Assembly (NCBI GenBank): GCA_949123685.1
Contig: CASBHZ010000061.1
Coordinates: 1-16,931, forward strand
Direction: 5' to 3'
Source of the DNA: an uncultured Bacteroidales bacterium
GTDB taxonomy: Bacteria > Bacteroidota > Bacteroidia > Bacteroidales > Muribaculaceae
Length of the DNA: 16,931 nucleotides
Shown here: in pieces, positions 1 to 7,773 of the stretch
Position numbering within the stretch: position 1 is the first letter of the stretch
How the letters are laid out: every line of letters begins with the position of its first letter
Translations under genes and position numbers: made by a program
The notes under the pieces: generated by a model
The model's input: only the letters and a program-made list of their open reading frames with translations
Databases searched by the model: none
What the model was told of the DNA's origin: nothing

Positions 1-50
1 GATCTACACAAGGGGACACACTCTTTCCCTACACGACGCTCTTCCGATCT
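1..50 (+). other. Illumina P5/Read 1 adapter (artefact)
   Basis: This is sequencing adapter, not genome. Bases 1-9 are the end of the P5 flow-cell oligo, 10-17 (AAGGGGAC) sit where the 8-base i5 index belongs, and 18-50 are the 33-base TruSeq Read 1 primer site ending in CTCTTCCGATCT. Genome sequence starts at 51. The adapter is read through in frame by the amylase gene on the minus strand and adds a false C-terminus to its translation. Confidence 0.98.
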
Positions 51-1206
51 TAAATTCATCATTCCCCCGCGCTCCAAGGATATTGTTACCCCAATAATTC
101 TTACGGGTCGATCCGGCAGGACGACTGAAAAATAGGGGAGTGCCATTTTGGCGTGCTGTAAGAAAAACCCAGCCTTGACGAATCTGACCATCGGTAAGAT
201 GCGCGGATTCATGAGCGTTGGCATATGTGTCATGACTCTCAACCCATGTTGTCAGAAATTCCGGAGCTGCCTGATGATGATAGCTTTTAACATCAAGTCC
301 CTTTGCCGACCGCTTCTCAAGCATTTCCCGGATCACATGACCGTAACCTGATGCTGTCTGTCCCATATAATCTGCATATTCAGCTTCCGGAACACCTTTA
401 TCCTGCAAAACTTCTCCATACACAAACAAAGAATCATAAGGCATAGCGAGTTTCAACCCTTTAACACTCTTTCTTCCGGTCACAACATCCCAGAAATCAT
501 TTTCCTTAACACCAGATGCCGTATCTACGGGATCGGAATGAACGCCTATGTGCTTGGCCGTATCATAGCGGAATCCCCGCACTCCAAGATCAAGGAGATC
601 ATTCACAAACTGTAGATAATACTTTTGAAAATCTGGATTCTCTGTATTTACATCAGGAAGGCCACCCATCGCCCACAGGGTGCATTGATTCCTGTCGCTA
701 TAATTATTTATAGGAGTCAGACCATTTGAATGAAACATCTTTTCCTTTCCACCTACTGCCTTATAGAAATCATCACTCACAGCATCTACATCAAATGCCG
801 TATGGTTAGGTAACACGTCTACAATGACCTTTATATTATATTTCGCGGCAGAATCCATCATCTGCTTCATCTGCTCCCGGGTCCCTACAATATTGTTTCC
901 GATCTTCCAATCGGTAGGCTGATAATAATAATACCAATTACCTTCTGTCACATTATCGTCAAAGATCTTCTTGCCGCTACCTTCCGGCTCGTAACAGTGC
1001 TGAACCGGAGACGTCTGAACCATCGTAAAACCTGAGGCTGCGATATCTTTCATATTCTTCGCAACCTCAGGAAAATTCCAGCTCCATGCATGAAGGATAG
1101 TGCCGGTATTCACGGCATCAGGATCCACTGTCATTCGATCTTTAGAAAAAGTTGGCAATGCGACACAAGTCACTGATAAAAATAACAATGCTGTTTTTGA
1201 GTACAT
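51..1206 (-). CDS. Secreted alpha-amylase, GH13 (AmyE-like), 3' truncated
   Basis: The gene encodes an extracytoplasmic endo-alpha-1,4-glucan hydrolase that cuts starch. Residues 1-20 are a hydrophobic signal peptide. From about residue 34 the protein follows Bacillus subtilis AmyE closely (GTILHAWSWNF, QTSPVQ, YQPTDWKIGN), suggesting subfamily GH13_28. All four GH13 regions are present: DVLPNH at 130-135, GFRYDTAKH at 211-219 with nucleophile Asp215, YGEV at 263-266 with acid/base Glu265, and ESHDTY at 323-328 with His325-Asp326. Only about 385 residues are genomic, so the end of the barrel and the C-terminal beta domain are missing. The conceptual tail after Lys386 (IGRASCRERVCPLV) is translated adapter. 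The ATG at 1206 is chosen because it directly precedes the signal peptide. No SusC/SusD-type partner is visible. The family call is firm; the subfamily comes from remembered similarity. Confidence 0.95.
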
Positions 1207-1268
1207 TAATAATAAGAATTTAAAGTTAAGCTTAAAACATTTTGCAAAATTGCATGTAGCGAATTTAG

Positions 1269-1301
1269 CAAAAATATATAATTTTCACAAATTAATGCAC
1301 A
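1269..1301 (-). promoter_or_regulatory. Candidate sigma-ABfr promoter for the amylase gene
   Basis: On the minus strand, TATTTTTG (1276-1269) matches the Bacteroidota -7 box TAnnTTTG. A 3/4 match to the -33 box (TGTG, 1301-1298) lies 21 bases upstream. Transcription would start near 1262, giving a leader of about 55 nt before the ATG at 1206. The -33 match is imperfect and the region is AT-rich, so this is tentative. Confidence 0.45.
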
Positions 1302-1364
1302 CACAACTTAAATCTGTGCTGAATACTAATATTGCTTAATTTATGAAATTCAACACATTAATAT

Positions 1365-1395
1365 TTTGAAAATTCTTTTATATTCCTTAATTTTG
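1365..1395 (+). promoter_or_regulatory. sigma-ABfr promoter for the NlpC/P60 gene
   Basis: TTTG (1365-1368), a 19-base spacer and TAATTTTG (1388-1395) match the Bacteroidota consensus TTTG-N19-21-TAnnTTTG exactly. A start near 1402 leaves a leader of about 48 nt before the ATG at 1450. The same element, with the same spacer and the same -7 box, precedes the tRNA gene at 2163. Confidence 0.8.
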
Positions 1396-1449
1396 TAAAA
1401 ATAAATTGACTGATATTGGAATAAATCAGCTAACATTCTAATCTTGATC

Positions 1450-2055
1450 ATGAAATTTAAAGCAATCTTAGCCGGAGTGCTCTTGATGCCTTTCGCCATT
1501 TCGGTGAATGCACAAACTTCAAAAAAAGCGCTCTCCGCTCATCAAAGAATACATAGCGAACAATTAGCCAACGCCAAGTCAAGAATGGACAAAAGCGTAA
1601 TTACAAACATGCTTAAGGAGGATATTTCCAAGCGTGAAGTAATTACCTTGTCGGATGAATCATCAAAGATGATTAAAGACCTTTTAAGCGAGGCTCACAA
1701 ATATATTGGACGTCCATACGTACATGGCGCAAAAGGACCCAAAGCATTCGACTGCTCCGGTTTCACCAGCTACATATACCGCCAGTTCGGATATACAATC
1801 AGTCCATCTTCTCGCACACAATATACAGAAGGAACCAATGTAGACCGCAAGGATCTTAGAAAAGGTGACCTCGTTTTTTTCACAAGCAGACGAAGTGGAA
1901 AGAATGTAGGTCATGTTGGGATTGTTGTCAGCGCAGACAATGCTACCGGCAATTTCAAATTTATTCACGCAAGCATAAGAGGTGTGAAAGTAAGTGACTA
2001 TGAGGGATATTACCTTAATCGTTATGTCGGGGCAAGACGCATAATCACAGAATAG
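1450..2055 (+). CDS. Secreted NlpC/P60 family peptidoglycan endopeptidase
   Basis: A 201-residue exported cysteine peptidase of the NlpC/P60 family, whose members usually cut the D-gamma-glutamyl to diamino-acid bond in peptidoglycan stem peptides. Residues 1-22 form a signal peptide (hydrophobic core, probable cleavage after VNAQ). A charged linker follows to about 75, then the catalytic domain at 76-201. The catalytic motif FDCSG holds Cys102, GHVGI holds His155, and FIHAS holds the likely third residue His173. The length suits a minimal Spr/NlpC-type enzyme with no separate wall-binding module. The ATG at 1450 is preferred over an in-frame TTG at 1444 because it gives a normal signal peptide. 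The gene is divergent from the amylase, with a strong promoter just upstream, and stands alone. Confidence 0.93.
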   Translation: MKFKAILAGVLLMPFAISVNAQTSKKALSAHQRIHSEQLANAKSRMDKSVITNMLKEDISKREVITLSDESSKMIKDLLSEAHKYIGRPYVHGAKGPKAFDCSGFTSYIYRQFGYTISPSSRTQYTEGTNVDRKDLRKGDLVFFTSRRSGKNVGHVGIVVSADNATGNFKFIHASIRGVKVSDYEGYYLNRYVGARRIITE

Positions 2056-2089
2056 ACTAAAATTTTTATAAAAAAAGTTGATGAAAAAT

Positions 2090-2120
2090 TTTGTCAATTC
2101 AAAATAATGTAGTAATTTTG
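2090..2120 (+). promoter_or_regulatory. sigma-ABfr promoter for tRNA-Gln
   Basis: TTTG (2090-2093), a 19-base spacer and TAATTTTG (2113-2120) are an exact match to the Bacteroidota vegetative promoter. It starts 34 bases after the NlpC/P60 stop codon. Transcription from about 2127 would give a precursor with roughly 36 nt ahead of the mature tRNA 5' end. Confidence 0.8.
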
Positions 2121-2162
2121 CAACGTCAAAAGGGGAAGAGACCCCACCAAGACACAAAACAA

Positions 2163-2233
2163 TGCCTTGTGGTGTAATGGTAGCACACCGGATTCTGGTT
2201 CCGTTTGTGAGAGTTCGAGTCTTTCCAAGGCAA
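2163..2233 (+). tRNA. tRNA-Gln (anticodon CUG)
   Basis: Folded by hand. The acceptor stem is TGCCTTG (2163-2169) with CAAGGCA (2226-2232), 7/7 pairs, and the discriminator is A2233. The D-arm is GTGT/GCAC (2172-2175, 2183-2186). The anticodon arm is CCGGA/TCCGT around the loop TTCTGGT (2193-2199), with anticodon CTG at 2195-2197. The T-arm is GAGAG/CTTTC around TTCGAGT (2214-2220). The outermost anticodon-stem pair (27:43) is a C-U mismatch. CCA is not encoded. The anticodon reads CAG, so this is the glutamine isoacceptor that supplements the UUG one. It has its own promoter and terminator. Confidence 0.93.
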
Positions 2234-2265
2234 CAAAAAAGCAGAGGTAAACCTCTGCTTTTTTG
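2234..2265 (+). terminator. Rho-independent terminator after tRNA-Gln
   Basis: A perfect 14-bp stem: CAAAAAAGCAGAGG (2234-2247) pairs with 2252-2265 around the loop TAAA. The downstream arm ends in six T's. It begins one base after the tRNA discriminator. The A-tract and T-tract are symmetrical, so it could work in both directions. Confidence 0.92.
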
Positions 2266-2336
2266 TTATATCTATACAATTACAAGATATCTCGGTGCGT
2301 ATAAATCAAAAGAGTTTCACATGTTTGATTATAAAA

Positions 2337-3248
2337 ATGGAGGATAAGAATACACAATATAAGCGGGGAGAGGTTTCCGTTATAAAAAAGGTTACATTAG
2401 TCGGATTTTGGATTAATGCGGTGCTTGTTGCCGTGAAATTATTTTTCGGTTACTGGGGACATAGCGATGCACTTGTTGCAGACGGCTACCATTCATTCAG
2501 CGACTTCATTACCGATTTCATAGTGCTTTTCTTTGTAGGAATAGCATATAAAAAAGCTGACACCCAACATCCATACGGACATGGCAAATATGAAACGATT
2601 GCCTCTGTCTTGATTGGTGCAATATTAATGCTCGTATCCATATTTATTTGTGTGGAGGGTATAACATCCATAATAAAGGCGGTAAAGGGAGAAATATTGC
2701 AACGTCCTGATATTTGGACAATGATTGTGGCTATAATATCCATACTCACAAAAGAATTTTGTTATCGTTATACGATCAGAGCCGGGCAAAAGATTGACTC
2801 AAGTGCTTTAATTGCAAACGCTTGGCATCACAGAAGCGATGCAATTTCATCTATTGCTACATTAATCGGCATATCATTATCTTTTTTCCTTGGTGAGCAG
2901 TGGAGAGTTCTGGATCCGATTGCATCTGTAATAATATCTGTATTTATTGGAATATCAGCAGTTCAAATTGCTTTACCATCCATAAATGAACTCCTTGAAA
3001 TATCACTTCCTGAAAATCAAATAAAACTTATATTAGATATTATACGTAATGTTCCGGGTGTTAAGCATGCGCACAATCTAAAATCCAGAAAAAACGGACA
3101 TTCATATATTATAGATGTGAACATTCATGTCGATCCGGATATTACGGTTCGGCTCGCACATGAAATTGCAAACGATGTGGAACAAGAATTATACAAATCA
3201 TTTAAGCAGGACATGATAATCTACGTTCATATAGAACCGGACACCTGA
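2337..3248 (+). CDS. Cation diffusion facilitator (CDF) metal efflux transporter
   Basis: A 303-residue inner-membrane divalent-cation/proton antiporter of the CDF family. It has six predicted helices (about 18-38, 60-72, 87-108, 125-142, 168-186, 191-212) and a soluble C-terminal domain at 215-303. Visible family hallmarks are ADGYHSFSD at the start of helix 2 (metal-site Asp49 and neighbours), HPYGHGKYE at 78-86, and HHRSD at 164-168, whose His/Asp pair matches the HxxxD metal site of helix 5 in YiiP. The metal (Zn, Fe or Mn) cannot be decided from sequence. The ATG at 2337 is chosen; an in-frame GTG at 2295 would add 14 residues unlike the family and start close to the tRNA terminator. No clear promoter was found between that terminator and the start. 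Confidence 0.92.
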   Translation: MEDKNTQYKRGEVSVIKKVTLVGFWINAVLVAVKLFFGYWGHSDALVADGYHSFSDFITDFIVLFFVGIAYKKADTQHPYGHGKYETIASVLIGAILMLVSIFICVEGITSIIKAVKGEILQRPDIWTMIVAIISILTKEFCYRYTIRAGQKIDSSALIANAWHHRSDAISSIATLIGISLSFFLGEQWRVLDPIASVIISVFIGISAVQIALPSINELLEISLPENQIKLILDIIRNVPGVKHAHNLKSRKNGHSYIIDVNIHVDPDITVRLAHEIANDVEQELYKSFKQDMIIYVHIEPDT

Positions 3249-3263
3249 ATGTATTAGCGGATA

Positions 3264-3389
3264 AATCAAGAGTATATTAGAATTTTATATAGAATTAGAT
3301 AGTTTGAATTTCGATTCTATTTAACATAATACGCATTATGTGTAAAATATCTCGATTATCAGGTATAACCATTAAATACCCTCTTGATT
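3264..3389. repeat. Separated 9-bp inverted repeat between CDF and uvrA genes
   Basis: AATCAAGAG (3264-3272) and its exact complement CTCTTGATT (3381-3389) bracket an AT-rich stretch. Inside it is a small hairpin, CATAAT-ACGC-ATTATG (3325-3340). Together they could form a weak structured terminator for the CDF transcript, which has no other. Such short matches arise by chance in AT-rich DNA. Confidence 0.25.
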
Positions 3390-3403
3390 ATTTTATTTGA
3401 AAA

Positions 3404-3436
3404 AATCCGGGATAATACTTAAAATTATCCCGGATT
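3404..3436 (-). terminator. Terminator of the uvrA cluster
   Basis: A perfect 13-bp stem (AATCCGGGATAAT at 3404-3416 with ATTATCCCGGATT at 3424-3436) and a 7-base loop lie 3 bases beyond the uvrA stop codon. Read on the minus strand, the stem is followed by TTTTCAAATAAAA, so it suits the uvrA transcript better than the CDF one. Confidence 0.85.
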
Positions 3437-3439
3437 ATA

Positions 3440-6277
3440 TTAAATAAGTTCTTGCTTTAAAAATTTAGAAGTCGGTGTGTCGATCTTTATAAAATCTTCA
3501 GGAGTTCCTTCAGCTATAATTTTACCCCCGTCACGACCGCCTCCGGGACCAAGATCAATAATCCAATCCGCACATTTCACGACATCAAGATTGTGTTCTA
3601 TAACAATCATGGTATTGCCTTTATCCACAAGTTTGTTTATAACCTTCATCAAAACCCTGATATCCTCAAAATGCAAACCGGTTGTCGGCTCATCAAGAAT
3701 AAACAAAGTTTTACCGGTGTCTTTCTTTGCAAGTTCCGTAGCAAGTTTTACCCTTTGGTTTTCACCTCCGCTGAGTGTGCTTGACGGCTGTCCAAGCTTT
3801 ATGTAACCTAATCCTATGTCTTGAAGCACTTTGATCTTTTTCAAAATGACAGGAACGTTTTCAAAGAACTCAACAGCCTGGTTCACTGTCATTTCCAAAA
3901 CATCAGAAATAGATTTACCTTTATATCTAACTTCCAATGTTTCACGATTATATCTCTTGCCATGACACTCTTCACAAGGAACAAGCACATCTGGCAAAAA
4001 ATTCATTTCTATCGTACGATAGCCATTGCCTTTACATGTCTCGCATCTCCCTCCTGAAACATTGAATGAAAAGCGTCCCGGCTTATAACCTCTCAATTTT
4101 GAATCTGGAAGCTCTACAAATAATTTACGGATATCTGAAAATACACCTGTATACGTAGCCGGATTTGAACGTGGCGATTTTCCTAATGGAGATTGATCAA
4201 CCGTCACAACCTTGTCAATATGCTCTATCCCCTCAACAGATTCATATGGGAGTGGCTCTTGAAGAGACCGATAAAACTTCTTGCTTAAAAGAGGATGCAA
4301 CGTGCCATTAATCAATGATGACTTGCCACTGCCGCTGACACCGGTAATACACACGAACTTACCTAACGGAAGATTCAGGTCAACATTCTTGAGATTATGT
4401 CCTGAAGCTGCATTTATCTTTAAGAATTTACCATTACCTCCACGTCTTGACTTCGGAATTGAAATCTCCCTCTTCCCATTTAGATATGCAGAGGTCAATG
4501 TTTCTGTATTCAGAAGCTGGGCAGGAGTGCCCTGAAACATCACTTCTCCCCCATTCCTTCCCGCACCAGGACCTATATCTACTATGTAATCAGCCTCCTT
4601 CATTATATCCTTGTCATGCTCAACAACAACTATAGAGTTGCCATTGTCACGCAATTGCTTTAGACTGTTTATAAGCCGCACGTTATCTCTTTGATGCAAT
4701 CCTATCGACGGCTCATCCAGTATATAAAGCACGTTCACAAGTTGTGACCCGATCTGAGTTGCAAGGCGTATCCGCTGGCTCTCCCCGCCACTAAGGCTCG
4801 CACTGTCCCGATTTAGAGATAAGTAATCAAGTCCCACGTCAAGAAGAAATTTTAAACGGCTGCGTATCTCTTTAAGTATCTCCTCTGCCACTACCCTCTT
4901 TGTCTGGTCAAGCCTATCCTCAAGTCCCTGCGTCCACTGGTAGAGTTCGGAGATATCCATCTTTGCAACATCGGCTATGTTCTTACCATCAATAAAGAAA
5001 TTCAGTGATATCTTATTCAGACGGCTTCCCCCGCAATCCGGACATACAGACCTCGAAAAAAATTTACCGCTCCATTTATTTGCATCAGCACCGGCATCCT
5101 CATCCTGCTGCATCTCTATATATTTAACCAGCCCGTCATATGAAGCTGAATAATGCGATGTCGACATGGTTTCATTCCTTATGTCAAGACGCACATCCGT
5201 TCCATCAAGAATATCCTGAACCGCTTCGGCGGGCAACTTCTCCACCGGTGTTTTCAAATCAAAGCCATACAGCTTACATATAGCTTCTATCTGCCAGAAA
5301 ATAAGAGAGTTCTTGTATTTTCCCAAAGGCTCGATAGCACCATCATATATAGACTTTTTTTTATCCGGTATAACCTTGCCGTCATCAACGATCGAAACAA
5401 AACCTAACCCTTTGCAACGACGACATGCGCCCTGTGGAGAATTAAAAGAAAAATTATGAGGGGCAGGCTCAGGATAAGACAGGCCAGTCTCCGGATCCAT
5501 CAAATGCTGGCTATAATGACGTATGTCTCCGGAATCAAGATCCATGACCATCATCTGCTTGCCTCCTTGTTTCAACGCAGATTCAACAGTGGAACGCAAT
5601 CTCTGAATATCCCCGGATGACGCCTTGAGTCTGTCTACCACAAGTTCTACAGAGTGGTTCTGGTATCGGTTTAGCTTCATCCCATATTCAAGTTCCGTAA
5701 GCTCACCATCGACACGCACATATAGATAACCTTTTTTTCTTAGATTTTCAAATAGATCCTTGTAGTGACCTTTCCTGTTTTTTACAAGTGGCGCTAAAAC
5801 ATATATTTTTTTACCATCATACTGTTCCAAGATAAGATCCACAATCTTATCTTTCGTATATTTTACCATTTTAGCACCAGACAAGTAACTCTTAGCTTCA
5901 CCCATTCTTGCAAACAGCAGTCGGAAGAAGTCATATATTTCAGTTGTGGTGCCTATGGTGCTCCTTGGATTCTTGTTGACTGTTTTCTGCTCTATACTTA
6001 TCACAGGACTTAATCCTGTAATTTTATCAACATCCGGACGCTCCAGCGAGCCAAGCATATTGCGGGCATAAGAAGAGAATGTCTCTATATATCTTCGTTG
6101 CCCTTCAGCGAAGATTGTGTCAAAAGCAAGGGAGGATTTTCCACTTCCGCTTAATCCTGTGATTACACTTAAGGAATTATGAGGTATCGAGACATCAATA
6201 TTTTTAAGATTATGAACTCTTGCCCCATAGACATCTACCGATTCAGATGCCTTTATATTATTCAGATCCTTATTCAT
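3440..6277 (-). CDS. uvrA: UvrABC system protein A (excinuclease ATPase subunit)
   Basis: A 945-residue, full-length damage-recognition ATPase of nucleotide excision repair. It forms a dimer that loads UvrB on damaged DNA. It has two ABC ATPase halves. Half one has Walker A GLSGSGKSS at 41-49, signature LSGGESQRI at 495-503 and Walker B YILDEPS at 518-524. Half two has Walker A GVSGSGKSS at 646-654, signature LSGGENQRV at 835-843 and Walker B FILDEPT at 859-865. The zinc module of half two is intact (Cys745, Cys748, Cys768, Cys771), and the Cys pairs of half one are at 285/288 and 412/415. After the FARMGE segment (122-127) the CPxC-like motif seen in many bacterial UvrAs is absent; I recall this as a Bacteroidota variant. 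It is the last gene of a minus-strand cluster, 90 nt from its upstream neighbour, with no obvious promoter of its own. Confidence 0.98.
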   Translation of the reverse strand: MNKDLNNIKASESVDVYGARVHNLKNIDVSIPHNSLSVITGLSGSGKSSLAFDTIFAEGQRRYIETFSSYARNMLGSLERPDVDKITGLSPVISIEQKTVNKNPRSTIGTTTEIYDFFRLLFARMGEAKSYLSGAKMVKYTKDKIVDLILEQYDGKKIYVLAPLVKNRKGHYKDLFENLRKKGYLYVRVDGELTELEYGMKLNRYQNHSVELVVDRLKASSGDIQRLRSTVESALKQGGKQMMVMDLDSGDIRHYSQHLMDPETGLSYPEPAPHNFSFNSPQGACRRCKGLGFVSIVDDGKVIPDKKKSIYDGAIEPLGKYKNSLIFWQIEAICKLYGFDLKTPVEKLPAEAVQDILDGTDVRLDIRNETMSTSHYSASYDGLVKYIEMQQDEDAGADANKWSGKFFSRSVCPDCGGSRLNKISLNFFIDGKNIADVAKMDISELYQWTQGLEDRLDQTKRVVAEEILKEIRSRLKFLLDVGLDYLSLNRDSASLSGGESQRIRLATQIGSQLVNVLYILDEPSIGLHQRDNVRLINSLKQLRDNGNSIVVVEHDKDIMKEADYIVDIGPGAGRNGGEVMFQGTPAQLLNTETLTSAYLNGKREISIPKSRRGGNGKFLKINAASGHNLKNVDLNLPLGKFVCITGVSGSGKSSLINGTLHPLLSKKFYRSLQEPLPYESVEGIEHIDKVVTVDQSPLGKSPRSNPATYTGVFSDIRKLFVELPDSKLRGYKPGRFSFNVSGGRCETCKGNGYRTIEMNFLPDVLVPCEECHGKRYNRETLEVRYKGKSISDVLEMTVNQAVEFFENVPVILKKIKVLQDIGLGYIKLGQPSSTLSGGENQRVKLATELAKKDTGKTLFILDEPTTGLHFEDIRVLMKVINKLVDKGNTMIVIEHNLDVVKCADWIIDLGPGGGRDGGKIIAEGTPEDFIKIDTPTSKFLKQELI

Positions 6278-6367
6278 CTATAAATATAAAAACTCTTATA
6301 CAAATGAACACGTATTGCAGCCCGATGATCGGACCGCATTACGATATATACAACAAAAAGTGTGCCA

Positions 6368-7729
6368 TTATTCCGCCGGGGTTCCGGTAGAATTGCCTAT
6401 TTTACGATATCTTAAGATATTGATATCTCCACCTTTTTTATATTTCTTACCATCAGCTCCTTTTGCCTCTATAACATAATAATAGACACCCGGACTTACT
6501 GTCTTGCCCCGATACTTGCCATCCCAACCGAGTTCCGGACGGTCAAAATAAAACAACTGCTGACCGTTCCTGTCAAAAATCCAACATTTGAACTCCAATA
6601 ATGAGCGATATCCAACTTTCCATATATCATTAATGCCATCGCCATCAGGAGAGAATGCATTGGGTATCCTCAAGTCAGAAGCTCCTATACCGACTTCGTA
6701 GGTCTCCCCTACTGTTTCACAACTTCCATCCGCATTACTTCCTATAAACCTTACATAATATTGACCCTCTTGATCGAAAGTGTAGCTAAGGTCTTGTTCA
6801 TTGAAACGATATTTAATATATTCAAATTCCGGATCATCCGCTATTTGCCATTCGCTATGGAGAATTGCATCGGTCACATATGCATAAAACGTAAAATCTG
6901 CCGGTGCTGATCCGCCAAGCATGGTGCCCTCATTTTTTATCATATTTGAATTGTCTTGATCTTCCGACATATTCATTTGAACAGCTTCCGTATTAACTTC
7001 AAGACCGTTGGCTTGAATCAGAGAAGATTCCGAAGACCTTTCCATCCCCCATTCTTTCAAGAACCTGTCTCCGGATACCCGGACCACAGTATTACAATAA
7101 AATGGAGGCGTTATTGTCAAGGGATTTTGCAAATACTCGAACTTTGAGACACGCTCTACATTGACATATCCTTTATTTTCGTTATCCCATTCCAATGTCT
7201 GATAAATAGCTTCAATATCCCTGTTCAGCTGACATTGGCGACCGTCTATAGAATAATATCTTAATGGATTTCCATTACCCTCAACCGATAATTTAGTAAA
7301 ATCACAATCCTGTTCAGGATATGCTTCAACTGAACTTATGTCAAACTGCTTGTCAAAATAATCAACCACCCAGAAGCAATACCGGTCTCCTCCATCTTCA
7401 ACTATATAGCCCATATCCCCCTTTGGATTCATAATGCTGGCATTATTCCCGGATATAGAAACAGGCTGATCAACTGCATATCCTCCACCAAGATTACTGT
7501 ATATCTGAACTTTAAAGTCAGACGGGGAATTAATTCCTCTTATCGTGATTGAAGACACATCCTTGATATCATATACCGTATATACGGCATTCAGCCCCGT
7601 TGATGCTTCAGGGCGATCATTTATAACCTTATGTCTACAACCTTCGAAATCAATATTAAACGCAACGGCAATCGGCGAGACACATGCCGATATTGCCGTT
7701 GCGTAAAATATAGCTTTTAATCTTTCCAT
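6368..7729 (-). CDS. Secreted protein with type IX secretion (gliding-type) C-terminal domain
   Basis: A 453-residue exported protein of unknown role. Residues 1-23 are a signal peptide. The bulk (about 24-340) is beta-rich and not recognised; FDQEGQYYVRFIG at 318-330 looks like the end of a PKD/Ig-like fold. Residues 354-440 are a clear gliding-motility-associated C-terminal domain (TIGR04131/CHU_C type): PNAFSPDGDGINDIW, then a FDRNGQ and GWDGKYRGK core, then GVYYYVIEAKG and GDINILR. Such domains direct substrates through the type IX secretion system (type B sorting) to the cell surface or medium. About 13 polar residues follow the domain, whereas it usually ends the protein. It lies 44 nt after the DUF389 gene and 90 nt before uvrA on the same strand, so co-transcription is likely. 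Confidence 0.88.
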   Translation of the reverse strand: MERLKAIFYATAISACVSPIAVAFNIDFEGCRHKVINDRPEASTGLNAVYTVYDIKDVSSITIRGINSPSDFKVQIYSNLGGGYAVDQPVSISGNNASIMNPKGDMGYIVEDGGDRYCFWVVDYFDKQFDISSVEAYPEQDCDFTKLSVEGNGNPLRYYSIDGRQCQLNRDIEAIYQTLEWDNENKGYVNVERVSKFEYLQNPLTITPPFYCNTVVRVSGDRFLKEWGMERSSESSLIQANGLEVNTEAVQMNMSEDQDNSNMIKNEGTMLGGSAPADFTFYAYVTDAILHSEWQIADDPEFEYIKYRFNEQDLSYTFDQEGQYYVRFIGSNADGSCETVGETYEVGIGASDLRIPNAFSPDGDGINDIWKVGYRSLLEFKCWIFDRNGQQLFYFDRPELGWDGKYRGKTVSPGVYYYVIEAKGADGKKYKKGGDINILRYRKIGNSTGTPAE

Positions 7730-7773
7730 TAGCAGAATTTACCTACTTAGATAACGCATCAGTGCGCTTCTTA

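Noticed and set aside
1..50. Terminal inverted repeats of a linear element or transposon
   Set aside because: The sequence is recognisable base for base as the Illumina Read 1/P5 adapter with an 8-base index.
1684..2157. 157-codon minus-strand frame opposite the NlpC/P60 gene
   Set aside because: It is antisense to a gene with a clear catalytic triad, has implausible composition (rich in Cys and Phe) and no promoter or family signal.
2094..2279. Minus-strand open frame over the tRNA gene, reading LERLELSQTEPESGVLPLHH
   Set aside because: This is the familiar false protein made by translating the antisense of a tRNA; it spans tRNA-Gln and its terminator.
2321..2347. Tiny frame MFDYKNGG overlapping the CDF start; its first 15 bases (ATGTTTGATTATAAA) also open the gene at 9655
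   Set aside because: A single 15-base match in AT-rich sequence with different flanks; too short to claim a leader peptide or shared element.
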